The notes under the pieces were generated by a model. That model worked only from the letters and a program-made list of their open reading frames with translations, was not told the origin of the DNA and ran no database searches. Positions 61,083 to 64,000 of a stretch of DNA of 64,000 bases are shown here, piece after piece (positions within the stretch are counted from its first letter, which is position 1; each line of letters starts with the position of its first letter). Origin of the DNA: Phenylobacterium sp. (GTDB lineage: Bacteria; Pseudomonadota; Alphaproteobacteria; Caulobacterales; Caulobacteraceae); assembly GCF_004799515.1 (NCBI RefSeq), contig NZ_SSMX01000055.1, positions 1 through 64,000 on the forward strand, in the 5' to 3' direction. The position numbers were made by a program, and so were the translations under genes.

Positions 61083-62621
61083 ATGACCCACCGCAAGGCG
61101 CTCCGGTCCGCGATCCTGGCCACCGCCGCCCTCGGCGCGCTGGCGGCGGGATCCGCGCAGGCGGCGCCCGCGGACCTCAGCCCTCACGACCTCGCCCTCC
61201 TGAACCGATTGACCTGGGGCGAGTCCGCGGCCTCGGCGGCGGAGCTGCAGGCCATGGGCCCCCGCGCCTGGCTCGACCGCCAGCTGCACCCGCAAGCCTC
61301 CGACCGCCTGCCGCCTGCCGCCCAGGCGCAGGTCGACGCGCTGACCATCAGCCGCACGCCGATGGCCCAACTGGTGGTCGAGACGATGGCCCAGAACAAG
61401 GCCGCCGGCCTGATCACCGACCCCGACCAGAAGAAGGCCGCCCAGCAGGCCTATCAGCAGGCGATCAACACCCTGGGCCGCGAGGCCGCCACGCGCGAGC
61501 TGCTGCGCGACCTCTATTCGCCGGACCAGCTGCAGGAGCAGATGACCTGGTTCTGGATGAACCACTTCAACGTCCACATGTACAAGCGCGACATCCGCCC
61601 GATGATCGGCGACTACGAGGACCAGGCGGTCCGGCCGCATGCGCTGGGCAAGTTCCGCGACCTCTTGGAGGCCACGCTCAAGCACCCGGCCATGCAGCGC
61701 TATCTGGACAATGACCAGAACGCCGCCGGCCACATCAACGAGAACTACGCCCGCGAGATCATGGAGCTGCACACGCTGGGCGTCGGCTCCGGCTACAGCC
61801 AGAAGGACGTGCAGGAGCTGGCGCGCATCCTCACCGGCGTGGGCGTCGACCTGTCGCCCGACCCGCCGAAGCTGAAGCCCGCCTACCAACCGCTCTTGGT
61901 CCGCGCCGGCCTCTTCGAGTTCAACCCCAACCGCCACGACTTCGGCGACAAGGTCCTCCTGGGCCACGCCATCAAGGGCTCCGGGTTCGGTGAGGTCGAG
62001 CAGGCCCTGGACATCCTGGCCAAGGAGCCGGCCACCGCCCACCACGTCTCGGCGCAGATGGCGGCCTACTTCATGGGCGACGACCCGCCGCCGGCCCTGG
62101 TCGACCGCATGGCCAAGGTCTTCCTGCGCTCCGACGGCGACATCGCCGCGACGCTGAAGGTGCTGATCGCCTCCCGCGAGTTCGACGCCTCCCTGGGCAA
62201 GGCTTTCAAGGATCCGATGCACTACACGGTCTCGGCCGTGCGGCTGGCCTATGACGACCGGGTGATCCTCAATACGGGGCCCATGCAGAACTGGCTGAAC
62301 CGGATGAGCGAGGGCCTCTACAACCACGAGACCCCGGACGGCTATTCCATGGCCGCCGCGGCCTGGGATGGGCCCGGCCAGATGGCGGTGCGCTTCGAGA
62401 TTGCTCGCCAGATCGGCTCCGGCTCGGCGGGCCTCTTCAAGCTCGACCAGCCGGCCGCCAAGGATCAGCCGGCGTTCCCGCAGCTGCAGAACGCCCTCTA
62501 CTACAAGGCGGGCCTCGACCAGACCCTGGGCGCCCCCACCAAGTCAGCCCTCGGCCAGGCGGGATCGCCGCAGGACTGGAACACGCTTTTCCTCTCGTCC
62601 CCGGAGTTCATGCGCCGATGA
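61083..62621 (+). CDS. DUF1800-family secreted protein
   Basis: 512 residues from the ATG at 61083; the frame is open upstream through the kinase gene and that part is rejected. A signal peptide (MTHRKALRSAILATAALGALAAGSAQA) is followed by the DUF1800 body with DLALLNRLTWGES, AAELQAMGPRAWLDRQLHP, WFWMNHFNVHMYK, YARDIMELHTLGV-like INENYAREIMELHTLGVGSGYSQKDVQELARILTG and VSAQMAAYFMGDDPP. The function is unknown; the family nearly always precedes a DUF1501 gene. It overlaps the next gene by 4 bases. Confidence 0.92.
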   Translation: MTHRKALRSAILATAALGALAAGSAQAAPADLSPHDLALLNRLTWGESAASAAELQAMGPRAWLDRQLHPQASDRLPPAAQAQVDALTISRTPMAQLVVETMAQNKAAGLITDPDQKKAAQQAYQQAINTLGREAATRELLRDLYSPDQLQEQMTWFWMNHFNVHMYKRDIRPMIGDYEDQAVRPHALGKFRDLLEATLKHPAMQRYLDNDQNAAGHINENYAREIMELHTLGVGSGYSQKDVQELARILTGVGVDLSPDPPKLKPAYQPLLVRAGLFEFNPNRHDFGDKVLLGHAIKGSGFGEVEQALDILAKEPATAHHVSAQMAAYFMGDDPPPALVDRMAKVFLRSDGDIAATLKVLIASREFDASLGKAFKDPMHYTVSAVRLAYDDRVILNTGPMQNWLNRMSEGLYNHETPDGYSMAAAAWDGPGQMAVRFEIARQIGSGSAGLFKLDQPAAKDQPAFPQLQNALYYKAGLDQTLGAPTKSALGQAGSPQDWNTLFLSSPEFMRR

Positions 62622-63817
62622 GCCTGCATCGCCGCCACCTGCTGGGCCTGGCCGCCGCCGCCGTTCCCGTCACTATCGCCGGCCGCGTCTGGGCCGCGCC
62701 ACAAGCCTCGACCCGCGTCCTGGTGGTCTTCCTGCGCGGAGCCTACGACGCCGCCAATGTGGTGATCCCCACCGGCAGCGACTTCTACTACCAGGCGCGT
62801 CCGACCCTCCACATCGCCAAGCCCGACCCAGCCAACCCGGACGCCGCACTGCCGCTCGACGCCGAGTGGAGCCTGCATCCGGCGCTCAAGGACACGATCT
62901 ATCCCCTGTGGAAGGCGGGCCAGGCGGCCTTCGTCCCCTTCGCCGGCGCTGGCGACGACCTTTCGCGCAGCCACTTCGAGACCCAGGACACCATCGAGCT
63001 CGGCCAAGCCGTGCAGGGCTCGCGCAACTATGGCTCGGGCTTCATGAGCCGGCTCTCCGCGACGCTGGCCGGCGCCCAGCCGATCGCCTTCACCGACCAG
63101 CTGCCGTTGACCTTCCGGGGCGGTAAGCCGATCCCCAACGTCGCGGTCGGCGCGGTGGGCAAGCCCGGCGTCGACGAGCACCTCGCCACCCTGATCCAGC
63201 AGATGTACCAGGGCCAAGCCCTGGGCCCGGCGGTGGCCGAGGGCTTCCAGGTGCGCGACGAGGTCTACCGCACCGTCTCCGCAGAGATGGTCGCCGCCAA
63301 CCGCGGCGCGGTCTCCCCCAAGGGCTTCGAGCTGTCGGCCCGCCGCGTCGCACGGCTGATGAAGGCCGAGTACAACCTGGGCTTCATCGACATCGGCGGC
63401 TGGGACACCCACGTGAACGAGGGCGCGGCCCAGGGCTACCTGGCCGGCCGGCTGGGCGAGCTCGGCCGCGGCCTGGCCGGCTTCGCCGACGAGATCGGAC
63501 CCGAGGCCTGGAAGGACACGGTGGTCGTCGTGGTCTCCGAGTTCGGGCGCACCTTCCGCGAGAACGGCGACAAGGGCACCGACCACGGCCACGGCAGTGT
63601 CTACTGGGTGCTGGGCGGCGGGATCAAAGGCGGCCGCATCGTGGGCGAGCAGGTCCCGGTGGTCGAGGCCAGCCTGAACCAGAACCGCGACTACGCCGTG
63701 CTCACCGACTACCGCGCCCTGATCGGCGGCCTGTTCACCCGGGTCTATGGCCTTAACGCCGGCCAGCTCGGCCAGGTCTTCCCCGGCGCCCAGCCCAAGG
63801 ACCTGCAGCTGGTCTAG
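62618..63817 (+). CDS. DUF1501-family secreted protein
   Basis: 399 residues with a twin-arginine-type leader (LHRRHLLGLAAAAVPVTIAGRVWA). The mature protein resembles a sulfatase/phosphatase-like fold: VLVVFLRGAYDAANVVIPTG, RSHFETQDTIE, FIDIGGWDTHVNEG and TVVVVVSEFGRTFRENGDKGTDHGHGS with metal-binding-like Asp/His residues. It is coupled by ATGA to the DUF1800 gene, an arrangement conserved widely. The pair is probably exported as a folded complex; activity unknown. Confidence 0.93.
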   Translation: MSLHRRHLLGLAAAAVPVTIAGRVWAAPQASTRVLVVFLRGAYDAANVVIPTGSDFYYQARPTLHIAKPDPANPDAALPLDAEWSLHPALKDTIYPLWKAGQAAFVPFAGAGDDLSRSHFETQDTIELGQAVQGSRNYGSGFMSRLSATLAGAQPIAFTDQLPLTFRGGKPIPNVAVGAVGKPGVDEHLATLIQQMYQGQALGPAVAEGFQVRDEVYRTVSAEMVAANRGAVSPKGFELSARRVARLMKAEYNLGFIDIGGWDTHVNEGAAQGYLAGRLGELGRGLAGFADEIGPEAWKDTVVVVVSEFGRTFRENGDKGTDHGHGSVYWVLGGGIKGGRIVGEQVPVVEASLNQNRDYAVLTDYRALIGGLFTRVYGLNAGQLGQVFPGAQPKDLQLV

Positions 63818-63938
63818 CCGGCCCCAAACCGCCCAATATTCCGTCACAGGCTTCCCTGGACGTAACCCTGGCTTGCGCCGCGCCGCGGGCGGCTCAATAG
63901 TCCGCGCCGCCGCTGGACCCGGCGTAGGGGAGCCCCGC

Positions 63939-64000
63939 ATGATCCGTCACCTGACCTCCGCCGCCCTCGCGGCGACCTTGGCCTGTTCCGCCGCCGCCCT
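63939..64000 (+). CDS. Exported protein, N-terminal fragment cut by the window edge
   Basis: An ATG at 63939 follows GGGGAG (63927-63932) and encodes about 20 residues (MIRHLTSAALAATLACSAAA), a typical signal peptide, before the window ends. The identity cannot be judged. It may form part of the same secreted-protein cluster as the DUF1800/DUF1501 pair, 121 bases upstream. Confidence 0.6.
   Translation, partial: MIRHLTSAALAATLACSAAA

Noticed and set aside
59724..62621. A 965-residue frame joining kinase-gene sequence to the DUF1800 protein
   Set aside because: The upstream part is an out-of-frame reading of the hybrid kinase; a signal peptide at 61083 marks the true DUF1800 start.

Overview
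The window is about 70% G+C, densely coded on both strands, with short gene spacings, GTG/TTG starts and many overlapping stops. It carries the genes of an aerobic lipid- and xenobiotic-degrading bacterium: acyl-CoA dehydrogenase, several crotonases, SDRs, glutathione transferases, an epoxide-hydrolase-like enzyme, a CYP153-type P450, a Baeyer-Villiger monooxygenase, TonB receptor, Tat-exported enzymes and PAS/GAF hybrid histidine kinases. A palindromic intergenic repeat of the CCCGGCGAAGGCCGGG type is also present. This fits an alphaproteobacterium of the Caulobacteraceae, most likely Phenylobacterium-like. The taxonomic call is inference from gene content and base composition; no rRNA or tRNA gene lies in the window.

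Layout. 1-4573 (minus): S9 peptidase (runs off the left edge), acyl-CoA dehydrogenase, FAD oxidoreductase and a ferritin-like diiron protein. 4632-8727: crotonase; a LysR regulator divergent from an FMN reductase and a DODA-type dioxygenase; an SDR-like epimerase. 8831-15452: a GAF/PAS hybrid kinase, a TrmH-type methyltransferase, CYP153, a degenerate kinase-like receiver protein and a TesB-type thioesterase. 15506-22358: pirin, palindromic repeat, a cyclic-nucleotide-binding/thioredoxin-reductase fusion, then a minus-strand run of aminotransferase, NIPSNAP-like protein, SDR and malonyl-CoA synthetase. 22508-28486: Tat-exported epimerase, PEP carboxylase, amidase and a secreted protein whose predicted mature form starts with histidine. 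28587-32920: MmcQ protein plus the conserved YbbP-YbbA-TesA neighbourhood. 32917-45404: alpha-hydroxyacid oxidase, thioesterase-like protein, second S9 peptidase, cytochrome c', AsmA protein, sugar transferase, single-TM E/A-rich protein, RlmJ, topoisomerase IB, luciferase-like oxidoreductase and a small membrane protein. 45424-54552: TonB receptor, SDR, small secreted protein, then a translationally coupled epoxide hydrolase-crotonase-GST-GST-crotonase operon divergent from two coupled SDRs. 54569-64000: small conserved protein, secreted protein of unknown function, Baeyer-Villiger monooxygenase with a probable terminal frameshift, a second hybrid kinase, a secreted DUF1800/DUF1501 pair and the start of another exported protein.

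How the genes fit together. Most enzymes convert hydrophobic substrates into acyl-CoA intermediates: terminal hydroxylation (P450), ketone-to-ester conversion (BVMO), epoxide opening and conjugation (epoxide hydrolase, GSTs), alcohol oxidation (SDRs), beta-oxidation steps (ACAD, crotonases), thioester hydrolysis and malonate activation. No complete single pathway can be read out. The most unusual items are the kinase-like protein with a dead phosphoacceptor site (13505-14560), the diiron/FAD/ACAD operon, the histidine-brace-like secreted protein, the BVMO frameshift, and two AT-rich islands with stacked perfect palindromes (22470-22512, 41670-41733). I did not find an obviously new defence or mobile system.
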